Of a stretch of 64,000 bases of DNA, positions 54,237-62,928 are shown one piece after another. Positions within the stretch are counted from its first letter, which is position 1, and every line of letters begins with the position of its first letter. The notes beneath the pieces are model-generated. The model saw nothing but the letters and a program-made list of their open reading frames with translations. It was not told the origin of the DNA and searched no databases. The translations under genes and the position numbers were made by a program. This DNA comes from Eopsaltria australis. Taxonomy: Eukaryota; Chordata; Aves; Passeriformes; Petroicidae. The stretch spans positions 124,001-188,000 of the forward strand of contig JAVTVJ010001724.1 of the NCBI GenBank assembly GCA_034509425.1, given 5' to 3'.

Positions 54237-54873
54237 CTACAGTAAATGAACTGAAAGGAACATGAAACACATATTAGAAAGAAAATTGTGTTTGCGAAGC
54301 TACTGTTTGCTTGGCATAATACAGATAAAAGAGCTGGTTTACTGTCACTGGCTCTTGCAAAAAGCTGAAGAGGTCTTCTGGTACATCCACCCCATGTTTG
54401 TCTATTTTTCTTTTCTCCACAGAGCTTTTTCTAGAGGCAGATGTGGAAGGCCTGAAGAATAGAGCAGGTCTCCTTGACGTGTTTTGTGCACATATGGGCT
54501 GAGGTGAGTGATAATGTGAATTCCTCAGTGTACACTGATTTCTCCTCTTCTGCAGAGCTGAAAGAAGTACAGCACCTCAGCATTCAACTGTGCCTGTAAC
54601 ATAACAGATCATCTAGTCTGAACTATTCGTATCAACACAAAATGACACCTTCAAGTGTAAACAGTATTACTCATGACAGAATATATAAAGTATGTCAGTC
54701 ACAGCACCTGTGCTTGACACAAAAACCAGAACCAAGGTATTACATTTAAGACAGACAGTGCCAGATGTTGGCAAAACTAAGGCTCTTCTCTCAAAAGATT
54801 TGAAAACTGAAATCCATTTCCTTTACTAGTCAGCATGGAAAGGAGGGCTGTGGATAAACATTTTAGCAGCTTT
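54237..54873. other. Flank of the provirus, noncoding
   Basis: AT-rich sequence up to the 5' target duplication. At about 54603-54625, AACAGATCATCTAGTCTGAA resembles the reverse complement of an old CR1 3' region, which is weak evidence for an ancient minus-strand CR1 tail. Nothing else is recognised. Confidence 0.45.
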
Positions 54874-54879
54874 TAGTTC
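54874..54879. repeat. 5' target-site duplication TAGTTC
   Basis: The six bases before the 5' LTR are identical to the six bases after the 3' LTR (63540-63545). A 6-bp duplication is usual for class II (alpha- and betaretrovirus-like) integrases and proves that this copy arose by integration. Confidence 0.97.
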
Positions 54880-55497
54880 TGTGGTGGTGGTGCAAGTGTC
54901 CCGGGGGACGTTCCCACTGAAGAAACCCTGGGGGACTGACGAAGATTCCCCCTGAGGCAAAGAGTGGACTTGGTTTGGCCCAAAGAGGGATGGGTCTGCG
55001 ATGGGTGGACGCCCCCCAAGTAGACTGGTTAGGCCACCTGCCTGTCAATTGTCAATCACCCCCTTGTTCTAGAAAGTTCGGAGTTACTCGGTTGTTGATT
55101 GTTTATTTACGTTGTCTGTAACCCCTCTCTCCTCCCCTTTGTTGTCCTGGTTGGCTCCTTACCCCTTGTCCCTCCCTAGTTCCTCCCCCGAGCTCCCCTG
55201 TGATTGGACGTTTGTGTGCAATAAAAGGCTGGGTCACAGAGAGCTCGGGGTCTTCCGACCTCGGTGCCCAGAGTGCTGCTAGTCTGTTGGCTACAGTGTC
55301 TCTTTTATCCTGGTTGGAAGATCTCCCCTCTAGCTACCAGTGTGCAACATTGTTCGCCTCTCTGGGAGCTGCAGTCACTGAGCTAGGGAAAGGAACTCCC
55401 GGCGACAGGGAAGTTGGCTGGCCACCGAGGACCCTCCATCACACCTGCCTTTGAAACTGCACCCTTCTGCCCACTGGCCGGAAGGCAGACGGCGACA
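54880..55497 (+). mobile_element. 5' LTR of the provirus
   Basis: The 618-bp LTR begins TGTGGTGGTGGTGC and ends GGCGACA, with the TG...CA ends required by integrase. Compared with the 3' LTR it carries seven base differences and an extra 7 bp near 55328-55336. It holds the promoter, an inverted CCAAT box and a single AATAAA. The U5 part is GC-rich and contains many pyrimidine runs. Confidence 0.97.
55201..55230 (+). promoter_or_regulatory. LTR core promoter and poly(A) signal
   Basis: TGATTGG (55201-55207) is an inverted CCAAT box. About 13 bp further, GCAATAAAAGGC contains AATAAA at 55220-55225. It is the only AATAAA that I find in the LTR and the only TATA-like element, so the same bases probably act as TATA box in the 5' LTR and as poly(A) signal in the 3' LTR, with a short R region starting about 25 bp downstream. 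The same block recurs in the 3' LTR at about 63250-63279. Confidence 0.6.
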
Positions 55498-55883
55498 GGT
55501 GGCGCCCAATGTGTGGCATTTGGTCAGCCACCAAGTGACCATTTGCCTCATCCGAGTGGCCTCCTGCCCTTAAGGCGAGAGCGCACCGTTGCCGCGTCTG
55601 CCACCTCGCTTGACAATTCCCTGTTTTAAGGGACTTGTCGAGCAGGAAGATCGAATAACTCCCTCTTAGATGGAAAGAAGGGGCTTCGATCGCACACCGG
55701 ACCTAGCCCAGGATTTTACTTTGGTGGTCAGGGACAGAGAGAGACTGGTGTCCGGGAACCGGCGAGATAACAGAAGATTGCTGCGCAGCAAAGAGGAATA
55801 AGTGCAAAGGTTTATTCCCTGACCCCACCGCCTTTACCTTTGTAAGTTACCTTGTTCTCTTGGGCTAGGAGCTTGCTGGCAAT
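55498..55883 (+). promoter_or_regulatory. 5' leader with likely splice donor
   Basis: A 386-nt untranslated leader lies between LTR and gag. The best donor is GTAAGT at 55842-55847, 37 nt before the gag start, which would supply the 5' exon of the env mRNA. Two upstream ATGs (near 55509 and 55669) open short frames. Packaging signals are probably here, but none can be defined from sequence alone. Confidence 0.55.
55500..55517 (+). other. Primer binding site, lysine tRNA type
   Basis: TGGCGCCCAATGTGTGGC begins two bases after the LTR end. It fits the tRNA-Lys(1,2) class of primer site at about 16 of 18 positions (recalled consensus), the primer class used by many betaretrovirus-like elements. 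Confidence 0.8.
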
Positions 55884-57887
55884 ATGGGAAACAAGTTGTC
55901 CCGCCAGCAGAAGGGGATTTATTCCCAAGTTAAAGGAACCTTGGTAGTCAGGGAAAAGGATTTTAATAAGTCTCTGTTGAAAGAATTTATTAGGTGGGTT
56001 TTTGTTCATTTTCCTTCAGTTTCCTTAGATTCTGTCAGACAATTGAGTTTCTGGGATCAAGTTGGGGAAGTTGTTACAGAGGAAGTTCGGGCGGGGAATT
56101 TGAGGGTGACACGTTATTACTCTATGTTAATTTTAATTTGTGATTCGTTAATGGAATTAGAGAAGGGGAAGGTTTCTGCTGGGTCCCCAGTTTCTCCTAC
56201 CCCACCCTCCTTGGCACTCCACTCTCCTCAACCCTCTACCCATCAGCGTCGAGACCCGCGGTGGGTTTCCTTCTCCCTCGACGCTCCACGGTCCCCGTTG
56301 CCCCCCGACCGATACAGAGAGGGCCCCTTTGCGTCGGACCTTTCCCTCAACCTTCTCCCCATGCCCACCTACCCAGTTGCACCCGTTGTGCCCCCCCCAC
56401 ATCCCAAAGTTAAGCAAGATGGCCGTGGCAGCGCACAAAATGGCGCTGGCCGCTTGAACAAGACCCCTACCCCCCGCCTTAGTGCCAAAGACAGCCATAT
56501 TAGTCACCGATCTCGAGACCCCTGCCCTGACAGTTCGAGGGACTCCTCCCCAGAACCCGCCCATGTGGTTCTCCGCCCCCTGGGACGCCCCTCTTGTTAC
56601 TTTGTGTCAGAGGGCGGTGTTGCGTTGGGTCCCTCCCCTACCATCGGGATCTCCTGCCAGACCCACAAGGCATCCGTCCCCTCTCGCGCCGCCCTCTCCA
56701 GGCCTGGTTCCCACTCCCCCCCTTCCGGTTCCAAACACCTAGAACCCGGAAGGGAGGAGGCCAAGGCCTACCAAGGTTCTAGGCTCCGGCACCTAGAGCC
56801 CGGAGGCCTACAGGCTGAGGCCTATGCCGAAGCCTGGGACCAGGCCCAGGCCTACCCAGGTTCAGACCACCTAGAACCCAGGGGCCTAGAGGCTGCGGCC
56901 AGGGCCGCGGAGGGGGATCGGGGCCTTGTAGCCCTGCCGGATCACCTCGGCCGGCGAGGCAACAACCCCAGATGGGAACCCTTTTCCTTTTCCCAATTGT
57001 GCGACATCTGTAAAATTGTAAGTTATCATGGTCTAGAGTCCCCTTACTGTCAAGGCATGTTAAGAGCGACCTTCCGGTCTAACCAGTTAGTCCCGGAAGA
57101 CTTAAAAATGATCATGGAGGGCATCCTTGTGGTTGAAAATTACTGGCTGTGGAATCGTGCCTGGAAGCGGCTGCTAGGTGACCTTCTAGAAGATTATGAG
57201 AGAGACCCAGAACTTGATCATCTAACCTTAGACCACCTAGCGGGAGAGGGTGATTACACAGAGGGGGAGGTCCAGGCTGCGCAATTGCCCACCAGAGTCA
57301 TCCGAGAAGTACAGCAGGCAGCACTGAGGGCCTTGATGACACTGCCCTCAGCGGAGGTGCCATCAGATGGCTATGCCTCCATCAAACAGGGACCTTCAGA
57401 AACTTTTGTGCACTTCGTGGGCAGAATTAGAGTAGCCCTAGCTAAACAGGAGGAGGATCCGACGAACCAAATGAAAATCTTAAGGTCCCTAGCCTTCTCT
57501 AACGCCAATCCTGCCTGCAAAGCAGTTTTGAAGACCCTCCCCCGGACGCCCAGGCCCACTATTGAGGCAATGGTGGAAGCCTGTGAGGAGATCACGCCTG
57601 ATCCACCGGCTTCACCTCCTCTCCCCAGCCGCACGACACAGGGAAAAAGGCACGTGGCAGCAGCAGGGGCTGCCATGTCCCGGAATGACTATGCCAAGAA
57701 CAGGAAGTGTTTTAATTGTGGTGAGGTTGGGCACATTGCACGGGACTGTCCAAAGCCCCGGAAGTTTAACCCATCATGTCCTAAGTCTCCCACAGGTCCC
57801 GGAGCGGCACTCTGCCCATGCTGCCGAAACCATCAGGGAAACGGGCAGAGGAGCGCGGAGCAGCACCGCGCAATGACAGGAAATTAA
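55884..57887 (+). CDS. Gag polyprotein, open frame
   Basis: Gag builds the virus particle at the cell membrane. The 667-aa frame starts Met-Gly-Asn, an N-terminal myristoylation signal, in the first ATG of good context after the leader. Residues 1-96 form a betaretrovirus-like matrix domain, followed by a long, proline-rich spacer (about 97-355) of low complexity. Capsid runs from about 356 to 590, with the major homology region at residues 500-519 (core QGPSETFVHF). One CCHC zinc knuckle is intact at residues 609-622 (C-X2-C-X4-H-X4-C). A second knuckle is not recognisable: a C-P-C-C cluster near 644 lacks the following His and Cys spacing. No PTAP, PPxY or YPxL late motif was found. The frame contains no stop, and ends just after the -1 slippage site. 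Confidence 0.92.
   Translation: MGNKLSRQQKGIYSQVKGTLVVREKDFNKSLLKEFIRWVFVHFPSVSLDSVRQLSFWDQVGEVVTEEVRAGNLRVTRYYSMLILICDSLMELEKGKVSAGSPVSPTPPSLALHSPQPSTHQRRDPRWVSFSLDAPRSPLPPDRYREGPFASDLSLNLLPMPTYPVAPVVPPPHPKVKQDGRGSAQNGAGRLNKTPTPRLSAKDSHISHRSRDPCPDSSRDSSPEPAHVVLRPLGRPSCYFVSEGGVALGPSPTIGISCQTHKASVPSRAALSRPGSHSPPSGSKHLEPGREEAKAYQGSRLRHLEPGGLQAEAYAEAWDQAQAYPGSDHLEPRGLEAAARAAEGDRGLVALPDHLGRRGNNPRWEPFSFSQLCDICKIVSYHGLESPYCQGMLRATFRSNQLVPEDLKMIMEGILVVENYWLWNRAWKRLLGDLLEDYERDPELDHLTLDHLAGEGDYTEGEVQAAQLPTRVIREVQQAALRALMTLPSAEVPSDGYASIKQGPSETFVHFVGRIRVALAKQEEDPTNQMKILRSLAFSNANPACKAVLKTLPRTPRPTIEAMVEACEEITPDPPASPPLPSRTTQGKRHVAAAGAAMSRNDYAKNRKCFNCGEVGHIARDCPKPRKFNPSCPKSPTGPGAALCPCCRNHQGNGQRSAEQHRAMTGN
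57836..57842 (+). promoter_or_regulatory. gag-pro -1 ribosomal slippery site
   Basis: GGGAAAC lies so that gag codons read GGA AAC (positions 57837-57842), the exact X XXY YYZ phase needed for -1 slippage. A shift here leads into the pro frame. The same heptamer is used by type D betaretroviruses. The sequence just downstream is GC-rich (GGGCAGAGGAGCGCGGAGC) and could form the required structure. Confidence 0.85.
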
Positions 57888-58645
57888 ATGCTGACACCAC
57901 TCTGACCGCCTGCACCGCTCCGGTGAGACCGCCTGCCACACCATCGGCGGGAGATGGGAGCCTTCCGGAGGCGCAAGACAACAGAAGATGATTCCACCTA
58001 GTAAGTGCCAACCCACAACACATCAAAACCGCAGACTTTCAGTTATACACCGTGTTCTTGTGTGGAGACATATTCTGCCGGACTGAGATACTAGTGGTGG
58101 GAGATTCCACGAGGGGTCCCCCAAGGCTCTTCGTGCTCCCACAAATAATTGCTATAGTGCCAGGACAGACTTTTAAAATCACAGCGGCTTGCCACTCGGC
58201 CCCTTGGTTCGTCCCAAGGGGGCAGTGGTTGGCACACGCGATCATCATCCCAGAGGACTTACCCAGGACAAGGAAAATACCAGCACCCTTGTACACGGAG
58301 ATTCTAGGTGCAGACAAACCCACCTTGTCCTGCCATCTGAAGAATGGAAAAGCAGCGGTGCATCTCCAGGGAATGATAGACATGGGCTCCGACGTCACCA
58401 TCATATTGGAGTCCGAGTGGCCACAGCAGTGGGGACTTCAGCCCTCCACTGAGAAGATCAATGGGCTAGGGGGAGCGATCATGCCCCAGAAGTCAGCCCA
58501 TAACATTGAGGTAGAGGGACCAGATGGCCACATTGCCACCATTAAACCCTATGTAGTGGCCTCTGGTTTCACCCTCTGGGGCCGGGACCTCCTTTCGCAA
58601 TGGGGGACCAGGGTGGAAATCCCAGAAACACCAGGGGATTTCTAG
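57842..58645 (+). pseudogene. pro: dUTPase-like segment plus protease, broken
   Basis: This frame follows gag by -1 slippage. The first part (to about 58290) looks like a decayed dUTPase-related domain; the segment VPRGQWLAHAIIIP resembles the late GxRxAQ-type dUTPase motif, but the N-terminal motifs are not seen. The aspartyl protease follows, with GMIDMGSDVTII at the active site and GRDLLSQWG near the end. A TGA at 57989-57991 interrupts the frame. The active-site triplet reads Asp-Met-Gly (58379-58387) where the family has Asp then a hydroxyl residue then Gly, so this copy should have no protease activity. In-frame sequence otherwise runs to TAG at 58643-58645. Confidence 0.85.
58636..58642 (+). 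promoter_or_regulatory. pro-pol -1 slippery site
   Basis: GGATTTC lies in phase (pro codons GAT TTC, then TAG) and a -1 slip leads straight into the reverse transcriptase frame. It resembles the pro-pol heptamer of mouse mammary tumor virus (recalled). The pro stop follows immediately. Confidence 0.75.
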
Positions 58646-61297
58646 CCGGGGCCGCTGCAGGGTGCGCCACCCATGCCTCTGTACCACCGCTTACCTGGAG
58701 AACTGATAAGCTGGTGTGGGTGGAGCAGTGGCCCCTCTCTAAGGAGAAATTGATCGCCCTTAGGTCCCTCGTGGAGGAGCAACTATCCAAGGGCAACATT
58801 GCACCATCCGACAGCCCTTGGAATTCACCCGTCTTTGTCATTCACAAGTCTGGCGGAGGCGGGTGGAGGCTCCTCCACGACCTCAGAAAGATAAATGAGG
58901 CCATTGTAGACATGGGTCCCCTTCAGCCGGGACTACCATCACTGGCAGTGCTCCCCTGACTGTGGCCACTCGCAGTCATAGATATTAAAGACTTTTTTTT
59001 TTCCATACCACTACACCCGAACGATGCACCGCGCTTCGCCTTCTCGATACCATCCATTAACCGACAAGCACCTCAGGAGAGATATAATTGGCAGATTTTA
59101 CCGCAGGGAATGAAAATTCCCCGGTAATGTGCAATGGTTCGTAGCCAAGGTGTTGTCACCGGTCAGGAAGGCGTTCCCCAAGTCTACCATCTTCCATTAC
59201 ATGGATGACGTTTTAATATGTGCCTGCTCAGAACATCTCTTGGACAAGACTTTACCAGCCACCATTTCAGCCATCCAGTGGGCCGGGATGACAATCCACC
59301 CTGACAAGGTCCAGCGCACCTTGCCCTGGAAGTACCTTGGTATCTGCATTGGAGAGCGAACTGTCGCACCCCAGCAGCTTAACATCATGGACGAGCCCAA
59401 GACGCTGCGAGAGCTGCACCAGCTGTGTGGAAGCATCAATTGAGTTGGTCCTCTGCTGGGGCTGACGACGGCAGACCTCGCCCCCTTGTTCGACCTCCTG
59501 AAGGGCGGCGAGGGACTCGACTCTCCGAGGCAACTCACCACCGATGCCAAGGCTTCCATCAGTAAGGTGCAAAAGGCCCTTGTTTCCTGGCATGCACACA
59601 GGGTGGCCCCAGACCTGCCCTTTCAGCTAGTCATCCTAGGGCAGGTCCCGCAATTTCACACACTCATTTTTCAGTGGGACGGGAGGTCGAAGGAGCCCCT
59701 TTTAATTATAGAGTGGGTTTTCCTCCCTCATACGCCGTCCAAGATAATTACCATGCCACAGGAACTGGTGGCCTCGCTAATATCGAGAGCGAGAACCAGG
59801 CTCTGCACCCTTGTGGGGTGCGACTTCACATGCATTAGAGTGCCCTGGAAAGAAGATGATTTGGACAAGTTAGTCCAAACAAATGAGAGCCTCCAGTTCG
59901 CCCTAGACAGTTTCTTGGGGAAAATTACAGGGAAAAAGCTAAAACACCACCTGTTCAGTACAAATTTTAATCTGGCCCCCAAATTCATGCAGTCAAAGAA
60001 ATCCTTAAGTGCTCTGACTGTTTTTACTGACGGCTCAGGGTCCTCGCACAAGTCAGTCCTGACTTGGAAGGACTCTCGGACCCAGAAGTGGGAATCTGAG
60101 GTCCATGTGGTGGAGGGATCCCCACAAATTGCAGAACTGGCAGCCATCGTCAGAGTTTTCGAGAGGTTCCTGGAACCTCTCAATTTGGTCACTGATTTGG
60201 CTTATGTTGCTGGGATAACTGTCAGAGCTGAACATAGTTTGCTGAAGGAGGTATCCAACCAAAATTTGTTTGGGCTGCTCTCAAGGCTAGTGTACCTGTT
60301 ATCCCACCGAGAGCACCCTTATCACGTAATGCATGTGAGATCGCATCAAGACCTCCCTGGATACATCAGTGAAGGGAACCGCAGGGTGGACGCCTTGGCA
60401 ATGGCCGCGCAGGTACGATCTGCGAACGTACCAGACACCTTTGCCCAGGCCAAACTTAGCCACCAGTTTTACCATCAGAATGCCCCAGCCCTCCGGAGGA
60501 TGTTCCATCTCCCTCTGGAGCAGGCTCGGGCCATTGTGGTGACATGTCCAAACTGCCAGAGCTATCAAGTCCCATCCATGAACCCAGGGGTCAACCCCAG
60601 AGGATTGGCCACCTGTGAAATCTGGCAGGTGGATGTTACCCATATGCCGGAATTTGGACGTCTGAAATACGTACACATATCCATAGACACCTTCTCCCAC
60701 GTCATGTTCGCATCAGCTCATACTGGGGAGAAAGAAAGAGATGTGAGGAAACATTTACTAATGACCTTCTCTGTGATAGGTACCCCGAAGAAGATCAAGA
60801 CTGATAATGGCCCAGCGTATACCTCTTGCCACCTGCAGAAGTTCTTCCAGGAGTGGGGAATTGAGCACACCACCGGGATTCCTCACTCCCCTACAGGTCA
60901 GGCCGTCGTGGAGAGGGCTCACAGTACACTCAAAAGAGTCCTCTGCCAGCAGCAGGGAGGTGCAGAGAGATTGCCCATTGAGCGTCTCTGCAAGGCGCTC
61001 TTCACCATCAATTTTTTGAACTGTTCAGCAGAAGAGCCTGTCCCCCCTGTATACTGGCACTTTTCCAATTCGGCCAATTCAAAATTAAGGGCACATCCGC
61101 TGGTGCTGGTGAGGGACCCGGAGACCCATGAGGTTGAAGGGCCCCTCCCACTGATCGTCTGGGGAAGAGGTTGCGCCTGCGTTTCCACCCCCAAAGGGCC
61201 GAGATGGATCCCTGCAAAATGGGTAAGGCCATACCGGGTACCTTCCAGAGAGGCCAAAAGTTGTTTTACAGGAAATCAGGAAGACCATAAAGAATAA
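58642..61297 (+). pseudogene. pol: reverse transcriptase, RNase H, integrase, broken
   Basis: Pol would copy the RNA genome into DNA and integrate it. RT runs from about 58670: motif [19 protein letters not shown], and the catalytic YMDD at 59198-59209 are all visible. A TGA at 58957-58959, a TAA at 59125-59127 reached through two single-base frame changes between about 59110 and 59133, and a TGA at 59441-59443 break it. From 59444 to 61297 the frame is open: RNase H with Asp, Glu, Asp, Asp at TDGSGS, AELAA, TDLAYV and RRVDAL, then integrase with an H-X3-H and C-X2-C zinc domain (60450-60560), and the D, D-35-E triad (near 60632, 60803 and 60911). The C-terminal SH3-like end carries the W-x3-W-V pattern. 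RT is dead; the integrase module is intact in sequence but would need a new start. Confidence 0.93.
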
Positions 61298-61564
61298 GAC
61301 CAGACATTTCAGGGGAAAGAAGCCTGGAAAAGGCAGAAGAAGAAGACACCTGGACTGGACAGCCCGTTGGCAGCCCTTTCTGAAAGCTTCGCCAGAAGAG
61401 CAGAAGAGGCCAACGAGAGAACCACTGATGAAGACCCCCCATATCCCTTACCCCCTTTACCCTTTTAACTTACCTTATGTGTTTCCCTACCCCTGTCCTT
61501 AACCCCCCACAAAATAGAGGGTGGAAATTAGGAAGTTTGATTTGCTTCTTACACCGAGTTGTAT

Positions 61565-61584
61565 CCCTCTTCTGTTTTCCCCAG
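61565..61584 (+). promoter_or_regulatory. env splice acceptor
   Basis: A pyrimidine tract (CCCTCTTCTGTTTTCCCC) ends in AG at 61583-61584, 14 nt before the likely env ATG at 61599. With the donor at 55842 it would give a single-spliced env mRNA. The stretch between pol and env (61298-61564) is otherwise a purine- and proline-codon-rich spacer with no gene that I recognise. Confidence 0.65.
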
Positions 61585-61598
61585 AGACCCCAGAAGAA

Positions 61599-62909
61599 AT
61601 GGAACTGCCAGTCCTTGTTGCCTGCCTGCTGATATTGATGCTCCAGGGATCGCGCCCGTGGATCGTGCAGCAGCCAAAGGAGAACGTATGGGTCACTCTG
61701 GCAAAGTCCATCGGCCAGAGTGACTTCTGTCTCAGTACTCCTTTGGCCAGCAGCCCATTGTCGACCTGTCTGGTAGGAATTCCCGAAACCTGGCCAGAAT
61801 ACCATGCCATTTTTTTGGGAACCCACCGATCTCACGATTGGAATCAATTGTTGCAAACTTTACCATCCCTGCACGCTGAGCCCCAAGAATTGGACCTACT
61901 GGGGTCAGCGCAACCAGCATTTTGCACTATCTTCATCAATCCGACTAACCTTAGGCAGCGCAGACAAATCCTGCGCGGTAAGATTTGGAGCAATAGGAGG
62001 AATTGGGCGTTGCGGAAAGAAATTCAAAAGAGAGTAAAAAACCAAGAAAAAATAACTGAAAAATTAAATGCCTTAGCAGCTCTTCCCGTCACCAGACCAG
62101 CGTTGACGGTCTCGCCGAATAACAAAGTGCTGTATAATAAGGAGAATTGGTGCAAAGTTGCGAACATGACACGGTCAGCACCCATTGATTCCCCTAAGAA
62201 ACTCCCTGAGGGGTTTTTCTTGATTTGCGGCGATCGGGCGTGGGCCAGGATTCCTCGCAATCTGTGTGGAGGACCCTGCACGATTGGCCAGCTCTCCCTG
62301 ATAACACCAGGAACAAGGCAGCTTTTGGCTTGGAAGAACCACACGGAATTGGCCCACAAAAAACGAGCCACCCTTGATTTGGACCCAAATTGTGACAGCA
62401 ACATGGTCTCCTGGTCGTTTTCAAAAAGGGTCGTGGCCTCTATCTTTTTGCCCTGGGTGGCGGCAGCCAAGGCCCTAGGTGAGCTTTCTCACCTTGAGTG
62501 TTGGCTGGAAAAGCAGGCGAATTTAACATCACGAGCATTAGCAGAACTCCTCGCAGACGAGGAAACCATTAGACAGGCGACCCTCCAAAATCGGGCTGCT
62601 ATCAACTACCTACTTTTACTGCATGGCCATGGGTGTGAAGAATTTGAGGGGCTGTGCTGTTTCAATCTCTCCTCTCATGCCGTGAGCATCAAGAAAACCA
62701 TCCAATTGCTGCAGGACCAAGTCCATCAGCTCCGCGTAGAGGGAAAGGACTGGCTTGACAACTTGTTTGGACAATGGGGGATCTCTGGGTGGATCTCACA
62801 AATTATCCGTACCCTTCTGTTAATTTTGTTAATTATTTTCATCATTCTGTGTTTTTTAAGTTGTTTCAGATGTGTCCTTGTGTCCTTAGTATCCCGGTTC
62901 TTTCCTTAG
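61599..62909 (+). CDS. Env glycoprotein, open frame
   Basis: Env is the surface fusion protein of the virus. The frame is open upstream to 61521, but the ATG at 61599 follows the splice acceptor and starts the signal peptide (hydrophobic run LPVLVACLLILML), giving 436 aa. Numbering from 61521: surface subunit to about 282, a basic cleavage site KKR at 280-282, an internal fusion loop between Cys291 and Cys327 (core ASIFLPWVAAAKAL), a heptad helix and immunosuppressive-like region (355-371), the C-X6-C-C motif at 372-380, a membrane anchor at about 428-450, and a short tail. N-glycosylation sequons occur at 215, 273, 334 and 382. The layout matches avian alpharetrovirus-type transmembrane subunits. 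The surface part is short (about 255 aa), well below the usual length, and might have lost a receptor-binding section. No stop interrupts it. Confidence 0.9.
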   Translation: MELPVLVACLLILMLQGSRPWIVQQPKENVWVTLAKSIGQSDFCLSTPLASSPLSTCLVGIPETWPEYHAIFLGTHRSHDWNQLLQTLPSLHAEPQELDLLGSAQPAFCTIFINPTNLRQRRQILRGKIWSNRRNWALRKEIQKRVKNQEKITEKLNALAALPVTRPALTVSPNNKVLYNKENWCKVANMTRSAPIDSPKKLPEGFFLICGDRAWARIPRNLCGGPCTIGQLSLITPGTRQLLAWKNHTELAHKKRATLDLDPNCDSNMVSWSFSKRVVASIFLPWVAAAKALGELSHLECWLEKQANLTSRALAELLADEETIRQATLQNRAAINYLLLLHGHGCEEFEGLCCFNLSSHAVSIKKTIQLLQDQVHQLRVEGKDWLDNLFGQWGISGWISQIIRTLLLILLIIFIILCFLSCFRCVLVSLVSRFFP

Positions 62910-62914
62910 ATAAT

Positions 62915-62928
62915 AAGAGTGGGGGAGA
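62915..62928 (+). other. Polypurine tract
   Basis: AAGAGTGGGGGAGA ends directly at the 3' LTR and has a single T. It is the expected primer for plus-strand DNA synthesis. It lies just after the env stop at 62907-62909. Confidence 0.85.

Noticed and set aside
61521..61598. Upstream in-frame ATG for env
   Set aside because: It lies before the splice acceptor and would not be in the spliced mRNA; the ATG at 61599 directly precedes the signal peptide.
56157..62470. Minus-strand and alternative-frame ORFs inside the provirus (for example 59728-60192, 62024-62470)
   Set aside because: They overlap gag, pol and env on the other strand or frame and follow their codon pattern; none has a domain.
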